From contig DDWJ01000018.1 of NCBI GenBank assembly GCA_002345505.1, positions 77,535 through 141,534 on the forward strand: 64,000 bases of DNA, given 5' to 3'. Each line of letters begins with the position of its first letter. Position 1 is the first letter of the stretch. The notes under the pieces were generated by a model, which was not told the origin of the DNA, ran no database searches, and saw nothing but the letters and a program-made list of their open reading frames with translations. Of this stretch, positions 18,216 to 27,869 are shown in pieces. The DNA is from Caryophanales bacterium UBA2289. GTDB lineage: Bacteria > Bacillota_I > Bacilli_A > Izemoplasmatales > Hujiaoplasmataceae. The position numbers were made by a program, and so were the translations under genes.

Positions 18216-18233
18216 AAAGCCCGATTGGGCTTT
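18216..18233 (-). terminator. Terminator after RDD-domain gene
   Basis: AAAGCCC (18216-18222) pairs with GGGCTTT (18227-18233) around a 4-nt loop, with a T-rich tail on the minus strand. Confidence 0.75.
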
Positions 18234-18243
18234 ATAAAAAAGA

Positions 18244-19794
18244 TTAAATGATTTTATTCTTGATATCGATAAGTTTAGTTCTTGTTTTGTTATCAATTCT
18301 ATCTAATGATTCAATATTAACTTCAACAGTTGAAAACATTTCTAACATTCTTCTTTTTATAACCGCTTTTATTCTTGGCTTTCCATTGGTTTCCGTATCG
18401 ACAAGTTTTAATCTAACTAATCTTTTTCCAATACTACTAAATCCGAAAAGCAAATCATTTAAAATCATTCCTAAAAAGAAAAACACAACTAATAATATGA
18501 TTCCTCCTTCAAAAAAATCTTCGCTTAGAAATATATTATATAAAATAAAGATTGTTAAAGTTAGAATTGCAGAAACAAAAAAATCTATTCGCATACTTTT
18601 TTTATAACGATCCAAAAGATCTAAATCGGTTTTAGAAGTAATCGGTTTTACTTCTCTAATATCGGTTAAATCGTTCAAATAAATAAGTTTCGTTAATGGA
18701 AAGATTACTGAGAAACACATAAACATTATCAGCCATATTAAAGCAAAATGGGTTATAACAAGGTGTATTTCACTAGTACTTATTATAACTTCATTGTTTT
18801 TATAGACTTCATTAAAACTTAATAGATAATCTCCATCTTCAATCTGCGTTACAAAAGAGGAAATATCATAATCCCACTGCTCTAAATTAACTCCATTAGT
18901 TTTAAAATATCCTCCACCATTGCTGCTGGACTCATAATATATATAATCATTATCAAAGGCATAAATTGTCCAAAAATCCTCAAGAGAAAAACTAGGCATC
19001 AAAATATCTCCGTTTTTATCATAAACAGTTATCTGATCGTAATCATCAAAGTATTCTACCTCTAAATGGCCTTCATATTCGCCGTTTTGATACCTTATAA
19101 GTGCTGAACTGCTTTTAGTGCTGATAAAAAAATAGTCGTCTTTAAAATATATCATTGAAGATCCATTCATTCCGCCATAAAAATAATAACTTCTAATGTA
19201 TTCTCCATCTAGATTATAAACGTTAATGCCACTAGCCAAATCGCTGTAAAGGTATAAGTATTCACCTTCAACAAAAAGATTAGTTTCAAAATCCATTGGA
19301 AACTCAACGCTAGAATTCTCTGAAAACTTATAATCTTTAGCGATTGAATTCAGCGATCTTGATGCTATCATAAAAATACTTATTGATATAAACCCAAAGA
19401 AGAAAACGATATAAATTAAAGCGTTAATTGCTTTCTTTTTTGTTTTACTGAAGTAAGTCTCGCCTTTTGTTGAAAATCCCATTGACGTTAATATTTTACC
19501 TGGAGATAATAAACAAAATATAAAAGATAAAGCGATAAAAACTACAAAAAACAGAATTAAGGAATATGATTCATATAATATATTCATCACAAAACCATAG
19601 ATAACAAAAAGCGACAAAAAAATAAACATAAGTTTTTGAATCAAATCTATGATTTTAATTCTATCTTTATTCAAACTTAAACTTCCTGGTTTATTATCAT
19701 TCAAATACTTAACTAATCTGTCACTATTCCTTTTAAAAAAGGTCAAATAGAATAATAATCCTAATTGAAGTATTAAAACTAAACTATTAATCAT
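18244..19794 (-). CDS. RDD-domain membrane protein with large extracytoplasmic insert
   Basis: A 516-residue membrane protein. Four hydrophobic segments lie in the first 150 residues and about four in the last 170. Between them is an extracytoplasmic region of about 200 residues with repeated aspartate- and tyrosine-rich strands (for example YNLDGEYIRSYYF, VYDKNGDILM) that resemble beta-propeller blades. The C-terminal GFSSIGKRLVRLKLV and the following Arg-rich segment are typical of RDD domains. It starts at ATG 19794 with GGAGGAATT. It is alone in its unit. The function is unknown; RDD proteins have been linked to transport and ion stress. Confidence 0.7.
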   Translation of the reverse strand: MINSLVLILQLGLLFYLTFFKRNSDRLVKYLNDNKPGSLSLNKDRIKIIDLIQKLMFIFLSLFVIYGFVMNILYESYSLILFFVVFIALSFIFCLLSPGKILTSMGFSTKGETYFSKTKKKAINALIYIVFFFGFISISIFMIASRSLNSIAKDYKFSENSSVEFPMDFETNLFVEGEYLYLYSDLASGINVYNLDGEYIRSYYFYGGMNGSSMIYFKDDYFFISTKSSSALIRYQNGEYEGHLEVEYFDDYDQITVYDKNGDILMPSFSLEDFWTIYAFDNDYIYYESSSNGGGYFKTNGVNLEQWDYDISSFVTQIEDGDYLLSFNEVYKNNEVIISTSEIHLVITHFALIWLIMFMCFSVIFPLTKLIYLNDLTDIREVKPITSKTDLDLLDRYKKSMRIDFFVSAILTLTIFILYNIFLSEDFFEGGIILLVVFFFLGMILNDLLFGFSSIGKRLVRLKLVDTETNGKPRIKAVIKRRMLEMFSTVEVNIESLDRIDNKTRTKLIDIKNKII

Positions 19795-19903
19795 AATTCC
19801 TCCAGCAAAGCATAAAAATCTTTTTAAAACCTTCTTAATTTTAACATAAACTTAGATAGTAGTATACATAACTAAGAAAAGTTATTAAATATAAGCTTTA
19901 ACA

Positions 19904-19937
19904 AAAACAATCAACCAAAATCATGGTTGATTGTTTT
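19904..19937. terminator. Terminator after small hypothetical gene
   Basis: A perfect 14-bp stem, AAAACAATCAACCA (19904-19917) with TGGTTGATTGTTTT (19924-19937). A near-identical stem is used at 27838-27869. Confidence 0.85.
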
Positions 19938-19965
19938 AAAATTCTTAATAATTAAATCACTATTT

Positions 19966-20190
19966 TTATTGGTTTTGCAATTCACCATACTGATTAATAA
20001 CAAAACAATTAACTAAATTCTTTTCAATAATAATATCATTTGCTTCAGAAAATGACTTATAACTTATCGCTTTTCTAAGAAAGTCAGAAAATACTGGTTT
20101 CATAGTTTCTGATACTGCTGACGTTAAATCTTGTCCTGAATAGTATTTTTTTAAGAATCCGTCTTGAGTGATAATGTAGAATGCAGGCAT
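19966..20190 (-). CDS. Small hypothetical protein
   Basis: A 74-residue soluble protein starting MPAFYIITQDG. I do not recognise it. ATG 20190 follows an AGAGGTCAAT ribosome site, and a strong terminator lies after the stop, which supports a real gene. An in-frame start at 20217 lacks a ribosome site. The beginning (an ITQDGFLKKYYSG segment) and the end (CFVINQYGELQNQ) look like paired beta strands of one small domain. Confidence 0.55.
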   Translation of the reverse strand: MPAFYIITQDGFLKKYYSGQDLTSAVSETMKPVFSDFLRKAISYKSFSEANDIIIEKNLVNCFVINQYGELQNQ

Positions 20191-20387
20191 ATTGACCTCT
20201 TTTCTGTATACTATCACGTCTATTTCATTTACGTTTTCACTAAAAAGATCAGAAACAATATAGATATACTAGCTACATGAATATTATAACATATTACGAA
20301 CCAAATGATTATTGTTATTTACTTAAACCTGTTTTTAAATGTATATTTTACAAATAAATCAAGCTAATGGATTGAACTTATAAAAAT

Positions 20388-21746
20388 TTATTTTTTAACC
20401 GCTGTTTTTTTGCTTCTAACCATCAATATCACAAACATCACAATTACATATGCCAAACAACCAAATAACGCTATGAGCTCAAACAAACTCTCATAGGATT
20501 GACCGTAACCTAATGACGGTAGCATTAAAAATCCAAATAGAGGCAAAGCCATTGTTATTGCTGTTCCAGAGCCTAAAACCATTTCTTCGGCTACAGGACT
20601 TTCTAAATTTCTATCCAATCCTTTTAAAAGAGCAATACCTGTCGAAGCTACTCCTGTAAGCATACCAAATAATCCAACGAAATATTCATCCTTAAATTCA
20701 GTATAAACCTTCTGAGTAAGAAAACGGACATAGAATAAAGTAGCAAAGCCACCAATGGCAGAAATTAAGATTAAAAGCCAACCAAACTCAGTAAGAAAAT
20801 CGATAGTAATTGTAAGAACTGCCCCAGTAATCATGAAGTTAAAACTTAATGATGATATATTAGAAAGTATATAATCATTAGTCATAAAATCAAGGTTCTT
20901 ACCCTTGCTTTCAATCTTCTTAACTATTTGTTTGTATATTAGTGCATAAGCAATACCCAAGATAAAGTTGAATCCTGACATAAGATTAAAGATTGTTTGT
21001 CCGATGTTTCCTAAATTAAGCAACACACCTTCAAGCAAGAATAATGTTAACCAAACTAGTCCATATATTAACATAATAACTACTACTTGCACCGTTAATC
21101 CGTCAAGAACAGATATTTCTTTTACAGTATCGATTTCTATATTAGTTTTTTGAATCGAGTCGTCCCAATATCTCTTTGTCTTTTCAATACCTTTTCTTCT
21201 AGCTAAAACATTGATTGCAAGGACACCGATAGTTCCTCCGAAAACAAATCCTAAGAATGCATAAGAAGCTCCTAAAGCCACTCCATAACCATTAAGCATA
21301 TCGCTCCACATTCTACCCAAACTTGTCGCAAGACCTGGACCTTGACCGAAACCAAGAGGCAATAACATCCCCGCGCCAACAAACTTGTCGCTATAGAACA
21401 ATAAAACCATTAGAATCCCAATAAACCCTTGTAAAGCATATGTACTGGTGATAACCATACCAGTTGACCAAACTTTTTTCTTATTATCGGTTTTTGTTCT
21501 TTTTAATGATAAAGAAATGAAACCTATTGCCAAAGCATGATAAACAATAGCTGTCATTACTTCAACATCAATTACATAAGAACCTGGGATAAAAACACTG
21601 GATAACAAAAGACCTAGTATCCCACCTAATAAAGCTGTCGGCAAAACAATTCTGTTTAAGAATGGAACGTATTTTTTTAACAATTTACCAACAAATAACA
21701 GCACACCTATCAAAATAAAGTAAATAATAATTCCCCAATTATCCAT
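20388..21746 (-). CDS. GltS-type sodium/glutamate symporter family protein
   Basis: A 452-residue membrane protein with about 11-12 hydrophobic segments, similar in pattern to the GltS family of sodium-dependent glutamate transporters. Glycine-rich stretches in the two halves (LPLGFGQGPGLATSLGRMW and LFGMLTGVASTGIALLKG) look like the paired re-entrant loops of that family. It starts at ATG 21746 with AAAGGAGAG and overlaps the end of the upstream acyltransferase gene by 8 bases, so the two are cotranscribed. The true substrate could be another dicarboxylate or amino acid. Confidence 0.75.
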   Translation of the reverse strand: MDNWGIIIYFILIGVLLFVGKLLKKYVPFLNRIVLPTALLGGILGLLLSSVFIPGSYVIDVEVMTAIVYHALAIGFISLSLKRTKTDNKKKVWSTGMVITSTYALQGFIGILMVLLFYSDKFVGAGMLLPLGFGQGPGLATSLGRMWSDMLNGYGVALGASYAFLGFVFGGTIGVLAINVLARRKGIEKTKRYWDDSIQKTNIEIDTVKEISVLDGLTVQVVVIMLIYGLVWLTLFLLEGVLLNLGNIGQTIFNLMSGFNFILGIAYALIYKQIVKKIESKGKNLDFMTNDYILSNISSLSFNFMITGAVLTITIDFLTEFGWLLILISAIGGFATLFYVRFLTQKVYTEFKDEYFVGLFGMLTGVASTGIALLKGLDRNLESPVAEEMVLGSGTAITMALPLFGFLMLPSLGYGQSYESLFELIALFGCLAYVIVMFVILMVRSKKTAVKK

Positions 21747-22878
21747 TGTCTTTTCTCTCCTTTATATAATTAATTACATCAATATATAACATTGGATCTT
21801 TTAACTTGAACAGATAAGCCTTATCTTCATAATCAAATGAAACTTCATTCTTTTTTGTAAGGGTAAGACCACTCAATTTATCAAAATCATATACGTATTC
21901 ACGATCTTTCAATCTAGCATATAAGCAATTATTAAATATTTTCGTCTCTGCTATACCTAGTTTCTTTGACTTATATTTAATCGTATCAACGAGATACATC
22001 AAACCTTGACTATAAACTTCTTCTTGAGCTATTTTAGGAATCTTCTTTTTTTGGAGTTTATCCCAATCTACTAAATTATCAAACTCTAGTCCGGATATCA
22101 AAGAATATTCGTTGAAGTATGCGATTCTACCACAAGTTGTACAATAAATATCATTTTTATCGGTGCTAATTGTTTGGTGAGATAAGCATTTAGGACAAAC
22201 ATATAAGTAGTTCTCTACACCTAAGGCTCGTTTCTTTGGATTATACAGATACTTTCTTTCTCTATTCCAATCGAAGTCGTTAAACTTCATTTCTTCAACT
22301 AGTCTTTCATAGATATAATCAAGACTTAAACCTTCCAGTTCGCTTGCTTTAAAAAGCACTTTGAAGTTTAATTGCAAAAGTCCGTTATGAGTAGTTTTAT
22401 CACCCCATCTTGGAGCTGACAAATAGGAACCATTGGTTTTACAAATAACAACATCTAATTTGAATTTTTTAAATAATTTTACTGTTGAAAAGGGAATTTC
22501 ACTTTGTTCACCAAAATAGGATGAGTTGCCTTCAGGAAATAGCATTACCCCTCTTCCGCTTTTAACTACCTTCATCATTTCTCTAATGGTAGTAATATCA
22601 CTTTGCCCTTTTCTTTTAGGTATAGAGTAAATCAGTTTCTTCAAAACGAATTTCATCTTTTTATTAACAAACATAAATGCGTTAATAACCGGATATGGAT
22701 ACTTCTTTAAAAAAGTGGCGGTGAATAACCCGTCATGTAATGAAGAATGGTTTCCAATCAAAAAATATGGGTCAATCCGCTTTGGATCAAAATCCCCATA
22801 ATTAACTTCAAATTTAAATTTACTTCGATAAAATAGCTTTAAAAACGGCTTTATAATTTTTTCCTTAAAGTTCATCAT
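21739..22878 (-). CDS. PlsC-type acyltransferase with zinc ribbon
   Basis: A 379-residue protein. The N-terminal half is a 1-acyl-glycerol-3-phosphate acyltransferase-like domain with the NHSSLHD motif (acid/base pair) and LFPEGN. The C-terminal half carries a zinc ribbon with two CxxC pairs (CPKC and CTTC), an unusual addition also seen in some Firmicutes acyltransferases. It should work in phospholipid or glycolipid synthesis at the membrane. It starts at ATG 22878 behind GAGGGTAGTTAA, and its end overlaps the start of the GltS-like gene. Confidence 0.82.
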   Translation of the reverse strand: MMNFKEKIIKPFLKLFYRSKFKFEVNYGDFDPKRIDPYFLIGNHSSLHDGLFTATFLKKYPYPVINAFMFVNKKMKFVLKKLIYSIPKRKGQSDITTIREMMKVVKSGRGVMLFPEGNSSYFGEQSEIPFSTVKLFKKFKLDVVICKTNGSYLSAPRWGDKTTHNGLLQLNFKVLFKASELEGLSLDYIYERLVEEMKFNDFDWNRERKYLYNPKKRALGVENYLYVCPKCLSHQTISTDKNDIYCTTCGRIAYFNEYSLISGLEFDNLVDWDKLQKKKIPKIAQEEVYSQGLMYLVDTIKYKSKKLGIAETKIFNNCLYARLKDREYVYDFDKLSGLTLTKKNEVSFDYEDKAYLFKLKDPMLYIDVINYIKERKDNG

Positions 22879-23137
22879 TTAACTACCCTCAAGTGAATTA
22901 TATCATACTCAAAATAAATATTGAAAACTATAACACCAAAATTTTGTAAATTTTAACACTCAATAACAAAAATTTAACCAAAAGATATATAAAAAAGATA
23001 ATGAAAAATATTCAAAATCAAATCTCTTAAAAATCAAGAACATTGTAAAGTTTGGCTTGAGTTATTTTTTTGATGTAATGCTTATGATAAAATGATAATC
23101 AGGAAGTATTTAAATATATTAGAAAGTGGGGTTTTTT

Positions 23138-24079
23138 ATGGATCAACAAATGCAATTGAGATTGGAGACCGCACCTACCAAAAAAAATCTGCTAATTTTT
23201 ACTGGTAGCCTCCTTATTCTCTTAATAGCTTCTGCAATTCTTTATGGAGTCTACGTTCTAGCTGTAGCGGCTGTAGCTTTAGTATCCGGCGGACTTGTAG
23301 AATATCTTTTCGCAAGAGTTAGAAAATTGGAATTCGATATTTCTTGGATCGTCTCTCCATTAGTATTAACAATGATGTTACCGCCAACAGTGAAACTTTG
23401 GGTGGTGGCAGTGGCTTCAGTATTTGGAATTTTCTTTGGCAAAGCAATTTTTGGAGGACTTGGTAAAAACATTTTTAATCCAGCTGTTGTTGGGGTTTTA
23501 TTTGTAACTATTTCCTTCCCTTCATTAATTACTGCAGCTGAATGGATTCATCCATCTATCGATAGTTTTGCCGGTTCTACACCACTTGCAATGCTTAACA
23601 AAGGTGGAGAATTTACTTATCCTTTAATTGATTTATTAATTGGAAATGTACCTGGAGCTATTGGCGAAACTTTTAGAATTGGAATTATAATCTTAGGAAT
23701 AGGCCTTATAGTTCTAAAAGTTGCGGATTGGAGAATACCTGTAGCTTTTATTGGATCTTTCCTTGGTTTAACAGCTCTAGGATATTGGTTAGCACCTGAA
23801 AGTTTTCCTGATCCAATAATATCTCTATTTGTCGGTGGTTTAATGTTTGCTGCCTTCTTTGTAGCTACTGATCCAGTTACAGCCCCAATAAAACCTTGGG
23901 GTAAGGTAATTTACGGTGTTGGTTTAGCATTCTTCACTATTCTAATTAGAAACTTCGCGACCTTCCAAGAAGGAATTATTTTCGCTGTTATATTAATGAA
24001 TGCTATTGCACCGTTAATCGACGGACTATTTGAAAAAGAAGTCGAAGAGACTGAAGTAAAAGAGGTGATTGAAGCATGA
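23138..24079 (+). CDS. RnfD/NqrB-type subunit of an ion-pumping complex
   Basis: A membrane subunit of an Rnf/Nqr-type electron-transfer complex that couples redox to Na+ or H+ export. The 313 residues are closer to RnfD than to the longer NqrB. The covalent FMN site is visible as AGSTPLA with Thr148, matching the S-G-A-T motif of the family. Multiple membrane helices follow, and a DPVTAPIKPWGK segment is conserved. ATG 23138 is chosen over GTG 23126 because the latter lies in the ribosome site. It is the first of five adjoining genes in order RnfD, RnfG, RnfE, RnfA, NqrF-like; its stop overlaps the next start (ATGA). Confidence 0.88.
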   Translation: MDQQMQLRLETAPTKKNLLIFTGSLLILLIASAILYGVYVLAVAAVALVSGGLVEYLFARVRKLEFDISWIVSPLVLTMMLPPTVKLWVVAVASVFGIFFGKAIFGGLGKNIFNPAVVGVLFVTISFPSLITAAEWIHPSIDSFAGSTPLAMLNKGGEFTYPLIDLLIGNVPGAIGETFRIGIIILGIGLIVLKVADWRIPVAFIGSFLGLTALGYWLAPESFPDPIISLFVGGLMFAAFFVATDPVTAPIKPWGKVIYGVGLAFFTILIRNFATFQEGIIFAVILMNAIAPLIDGLFEKEVEETEVKEVIEA

Positions 24080-24669
24080 AACCAACTGTAAGAATGATTT
24101 TATTTGTTTTAGTTATGGCAGTGATAACTTCTGGTATATTACTCGGAGTTGAAGCTTTAACTGCAGAAAGAATCCAAAATAATCAAGATGCAAAAATTAA
24201 AATCGCCATACTTGAATCTCACGGAATTGATTACACTCTAGCTACTATAAACGAAACCTTTGATCAAGAAATTGACATAATTGTTTCTGGCGACTGGACA
24301 TTCTATGTGAATCCAGATACAAACGCAGTTAGCTTTGCGATTTCTGGTGGCGGTGTTTGGGGTCCGATTGAAGGAATTTTGACTTTAGAATCTGATTTCG
24401 AAACTATCCTGAGTGTAAAAATCCTTCAGCAAGAAGAAACTCCAGGTTTAGGTGGAGTAATTGCAGAAAGCCAATATTTAGCAACATTTGTTGGCAAAAA
24501 GATGCTTCCACAATTTGAAATCAATAAAGATACGGCTCCAAATTTGCCAAATGAAATTGATTCAATTGTCGGTGCGACTAACACATCTAAACGATTCCAA
24601 GACATTATGAATGATGACTATTCACAAGCAAGACTTGCATGGCTTCTTCAAAGCCAGTTAGGAGTGTAG
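24076..24669 (+). CDS. RnfG/NqrC-type flavoprotein subunit
   Basis: A 197-residue subunit with one N-terminal membrane helix (about 7-27) and an extracytoplasmic FMN-binding domain (TPGLGGVIAE segment). The flavin-carrying motif reads IVGATNTS with Thr168; the residue normally Ser/Thr before Gly is Val165, a mild deviation from the S-G-A-T pattern. FMN would be attached by an ApbE-type transferase, which is not in this window. Translation is coupled to the RnfD gene by an ATGA overlap, and AGAGGTGATT is the ribosome site. Confidence 0.85.
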   Translation: MKPTVRMILFVLVMAVITSGILLGVEALTAERIQNNQDAKIKIAILESHGIDYTLATINETFDQEIDIIVSGDWTFYVNPDTNAVSFAISGGGVWGPIEGILTLESDFETILSVKILQQEETPGLGGVIAESQYLATFVGKKMLPQFEINKDTAPNLPNEIDSIVGATNTSKRFQDIMNDDYSQARLAWLLQSQLGV

Positions 24670-24671
24670 CT

Positions 24672-25310
24672 ATGAAACTTATTCGAGTAAAATATAAAAA
24701 ATGGTTTAATATCTTAAGAGATGGCATATCAAGAAGTAATCCGATTGTAGTAGCGGTTCTAGGTATTTGTTCAGCTTTAGCTGTTACAAATAAAGTCGAA
24801 AATGCAATTGCAATGGGCTTGGGTGTAACATTCGTTATCATGGCAAGTTCATTAACTATTTCTTTAATGAGAAATATCATTCCACCGCGAGTCAGAATGG
24901 TTACTTATATGGTTGTAATCTCTACCTATGTTATTTCTGTTCAAGCGGTTCTTCAAGCGTTTTTCATGCCAATAGCTGATGCTTTAGGCGCTTATGTAGG
25001 ACTTATCATCACCAACTGTATCGTTATGGGACGTCAAGAAGCATATGCGGTTAAGAATCCTGTAAAATACTCAATTATTGATGGTTTTGCAAGTGGTATG
25101 GGTTATACATTCGTTTTAATTGTTGTAGCTGCTATTCGTGAAATCTTAGCTTTTGGAACAATCCTTAATATGCCTATCATGGCTGTTACTTGGGAAAAAT
25201 GGGTTGTTATGGCGATGGCGCCTGGCGGATTCTTCGTTTTAGGATTAATAATCTGGGGTATGAGAGAATTAATCAAATATTACGAAAATCAGGAGGAACC
25301 AACATCATGA
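24672..25310 (+). CDS. RnfE/NqrD-type membrane subunit
   Basis: A 212-residue membrane subunit of the Rnf/Nqr-like complex with about six hydrophobic segments. The conserved cysteines that hold the intramembrane iron-sulfur site in this family are present: Cys33 in LGICSALAVT and Cys116 in ITNCIVMGR. ATG 24672 is preferred (TAGGAG five bases upstream, two bases after the RnfG stop) over an upstream in-frame ATG inside rnfG. The third gene of the operon. Confidence 0.87.
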   Translation: MKLIRVKYKKWFNILRDGISRSNPIVVAVLGICSALAVTNKVENAIAMGLGVTFVIMASSLTISLMRNIIPPRVRMVTYMVVISTYVISVQAVLQAFFMPIADALGAYVGLIITNCIVMGRQEAYAVKNPVKYSIIDGFASGMGYTFVLIVVAAIREILAFGTILNMPIMAVTWEKWVVMAMAPGGFFVLGLIIWGMRELIKYYENQEEPTS

Positions 25311-25353
25311 TTTATAGATTAAATATCATTAAGAATTGGAGAGGGGAAATATT

Positions 25354-25935
25354 ATGAAAGATATCTTTGAAATTATTATTTCATCTTTAACTAATCAAAA
25401 TATCGCTTTAGTCTATATTCTAGGTATGTGTCCACTGATTGCCATATCTACAAACGTTAAAAATGCTAAAGGAATGGGAATCGCTGTTGTTTTCGTTGTA
25501 ACATTGACGGGAATTATTAACTGGCCAATCTATGCTTTATTAAAAGCGACTGAAACAACAAATCTTAGTTTACTCGTTTTCATCATCACAATTGCTGCAA
25601 CTGTTCAGTTCCTAGAAATGTTTTTAGCTAAATTCTTACCTAAACTTTATAGTAGTTTTGGTATCTACTTACCTCTAATTACTGTAAACTGCGTAGTTTT
25701 AGCCGTATCATTATTCTTTGTTAACAGAGATTACAATTTCGTGCAAACAGCTGCCTTCTCATTCGGTTCTTCTTTAGGTTGGATGTTGGCTATAGTCTTG
25801 TTAGCGGGAATCAGACAAAAACTTTCAAAATACGCAAATCTACCAAGAGGCTTATCTGGTAAAGCTATTGCTTTTATCTTACTTGGAATTTTATCACTAG
25901 CATTCATTGGCTTTACTGGCTTGTCATTATTTTAA
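25354..25935 (+). CDS. RnfA/NqrE-type membrane subunit
   Basis: A 193-residue membrane subunit paired with RnfE/NqrD. Cys26 in LGMCPLIA and Cys113 in TVNCVVLAV are the expected iron-sulfur ligands. ATG 25354 follows GGAGAGGGGAA; an in-frame TTG at 25336 is part of that ribosome site. The 43-base gap to the previous gene and 12-base gap to the next keep it in the operon. RnfA and RnfE are homologues with opposite membrane orientation, which fits the two similar cysteine motifs. Confidence 0.87.
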   Translation: MKDIFEIIISSLTNQNIALVYILGMCPLIAISTNVKNAKGMGIAVVFVVTLTGIINWPIYALLKATETTNLSLLVFIITIAATVQFLEMFLAKFLPKLYSSFGIYLPLITVNCVVLAVSLFFVNRDYNFVQTAAFSFGSSLGWMLAIVLLAGIRQKLSKYANLPRGLSGKAIAFILLGILSLAFIGFTGLSLF

Positions 25936-25947
25936 GGGGGATTGAGT

Positions 25948-27048
25948 ATGAATTTATTCTTAGCAGTAAATATTTATATACCAATCATAATTGTCGGATT
26001 ATTGATGACAATTACCGTTTTGTTAATCCTCGCCGGCATGCTTTTAGGTGGAAATAAAGAAAAAACCTTAACGATCAATAACGATAAAGTTATTCATGTT
26101 AAGGGTGAAGATTCTTTACTTAATATCTTATCGAACAATAAAATATTTATTCCTTCAGCTTGCGGTGGAAAAGCAACTTGCGGATTTTGCAAAGTGCAAG
26201 TATTAGAAGGTGGTGGAGAGGTTAAACCAATGGAATTACCGTTTCTTTCACCACAAGAAAAAAAGGATAATGTAAGATTATCTTGTCAAGTAAAAGTAAA
26301 TGAAGATATTAAAATATCAATTCCAGAATCTCTACTTTACGCAAAAGAGTATACTTGTGAAGTAACAAATATTGACGATTTAACTTATGATATCAAATTA
26401 GTAAGATTCAAGTTTATCAATCCTCAAACCATGGAGTTCAAACCTGGTCAATATGCGCAATTGAAAGTTCCAGGAATTGATATAATTAGAGCTTACTCAA
26501 TCGCTTCAAATCCTAAAATAACTCATGAAATTGAATTAATCATAAGAATGGTTCCTAAAGGTAAAGCCACCACATTCGTGCATAGAGCTTTAGAATTAGG
26601 TGATAAAGTAATTGTTACCGGGCCTTATGGAAGTTTCTATTTAAGAGAAGATTCAAACAGAGATATCGTATGTATCGCTGGTGGTTCAGGTAAAGCTCCA
26701 ATCAGATCAATTTTATATTTCCTTAAAGATCAAGGAATGCCAAGAAAGGTTAAATACTTCTTCGGTGCGCGTTCAAAGAGAGATTTATACTATACTGACG
26801 AATTCGTTGAACTAGCAAAAGAATTTCCTAATTTTGAATACATACCAGCCCTTTCAGATCCGCTTCCTGAAGACAACTGGGAAGGTGATATTGGATTAAT
26901 CACAGATGTAGTTGATCGACACTGCGGAGATTTAAGTGATTCTGAAGCTTATCTTTGTGGTTCTCCAGGAATGATTAATGCTTGTATTAAAGTTTTAAAT
27001 AAACACGATATTAAAGAAAGCAATGTTTTCTACGATAAGTTTTCTTAG
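25948..27048 (+). CDS. NqrF-type NADH oxidoreductase subunit (2Fe-2S/FAD)
   Basis: A 366-residue electron-input subunit like NqrF: one N-terminal membrane helix (about 9-33), a 2Fe-2S domain with Cys72, Cys78, Cys81 and Cys113, then an FAD domain (RAYSIAS) and an NAD-binding domain (AGGSGKAPIRSIL). It should take electrons from NADH. It ends the five-gene operon. The complex therefore joins Rnf-sized membrane subunits to an Nqr-type NADH module; no NqrA, RnfB or RnfC is seen. ATG 25948 is chosen behind AAGGGGG; a TTG at 25942 is too close to the ribosome site. Confidence 0.88.
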   Translation: MNLFLAVNIYIPIIIVGLLMTITVLLILAGMLLGGNKEKTLTINNDKVIHVKGEDSLLNILSNNKIFIPSACGGKATCGFCKVQVLEGGGEVKPMELPFLSPQEKKDNVRLSCQVKVNEDIKISIPESLLYAKEYTCEVTNIDDLTYDIKLVRFKFINPQTMEFKPGQYAQLKVPGIDIIRAYSIASNPKITHEIELIIRMVPKGKATTFVHRALELGDKVIVTGPYGSFYLREDSNRDIVCIAGGSGKAPIRSILYFLKDQGMPRKVKYFFGARSKRDLYYTDEFVELAKEFPNFEYIPALSDPLPEDNWEGDIGLITDVVDRHCGDLSDSEAYLCGSPGMINACIKVLNKHDIKESNVFYDKFS

Positions 27049-27057
27049 TATTTTAAT

Positions 27058-27094
27058 AAATACCCTTAAAGATTATTATCTCTTCAGGGTATTT
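27058..27094 (+). terminator. Terminator of the Rnf/Nqr-like operon
   Basis: AAATACCCT (27058-27066) pairs with AGGGTATTT (27086-27094), followed by a T-rich tail. Confidence 0.8.
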
Positions 27095-27220
27095 TTATTT
27101 TCATAAATTGCTTTGATAATAAGATGAAAAATATTAAACTTATTGAAGCATAGAAGCCTTTAGCGTGATATAATTATAACAATTACTTCGTTTAAGACAT
27201 AATTTCAGGAGCAAATAAGC

Positions 27221-27832
27221 GTGAGAAAAAGAATTCTTTATCCTCTAATAACTGGCTTGATATTATTAATCATCCACTTCTTAATCCAACCATACCTCTT
27301 TAATCTTTATATCCAAACTAGCCTAACTTTATTTCAATATCGATTAATTTATTTATCTATAAATTTATTAGTCATCGTTCTTTTAGCAGTAATACTGCTT
27401 TTGGAAGGAAAAGTAGTTATTGGAGTAAGAGAGGTTTCTGCTTTAGTTGTTCTAAATGTCGTTATGGACATTATAAGAATGTATATCTATCCTACTCTAG
27501 CAATAAAAGAAAACTTAGTAACTTTTTTTGCCGGTGTAATCATATTCGCATTTGGATTGATTGCGATTAAGTCAGCTTTATACAAAAAGGGTGCAGGATT
27601 TATTTTCTTATTACTAGGTATATTTTACCTATTACGATTTCCAGTATTCATTGATGTATTATTCTATATAAACACTAAGATGCATCAAGCAGTTTTAGCT
27701 GCTGAAAAGTATTTTAATGGCACGGTAAATCTTAACTATATAACGATAATTTTACTACTGCTAGCACTGGATAGAATTCTTCAAAACAATGTCGAGATGA
27801 ACCGATATCCTGACAAAAAATTATCAGCATAA
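27221..27832 (+). CDS. Polytopic membrane protein of unknown function
   Basis: A 203-residue, very hydrophobic protein with five or six predicted membrane segments and a short basic N-terminus (MRKRILYPL). I do not recognise the family. It begins at GTG 27221 with TCAGGAGC upstream. It has its own terminator region after the stop, shared with the convergent epimerase gene. Its position after the Rnf/Nqr-like operon, beyond that operon's terminator, does not prove a link. Confidence 0.6.
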   Translation: MRKRILYPLITGLILLIIHFLIQPYLFNLYIQTSLTLFQYRLIYLSINLLVIVLLAVILLLEGKVVIGVREVSALVVLNVVMDIIRMYIYPTLAIKENLVTFFAGVIIFAFGLIAIKSALYKKGAGFIFLLLGIFYLLRFPVFIDVLFYINTKMHQAVLAAEKYFNGTVNLNYITIILLLLALDRILQNNVEMNRYPDKKLSA

Positions 27833-27837
27833 AAAAT

Positions 27838-27869
27838 AACAATCAACCATTTCAAATTGGTTGATTGTT
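27838..27869. terminator. Bidirectional terminator
   Basis: A perfect 12-bp stem, AACAATCAACCA (27838-27849) with TGGTTGATTGTT (27858-27869), lies between convergent genes and overlaps the end of the epimerase-like gene. The stem repeats that at 19904-19937. Confidence 0.85.
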
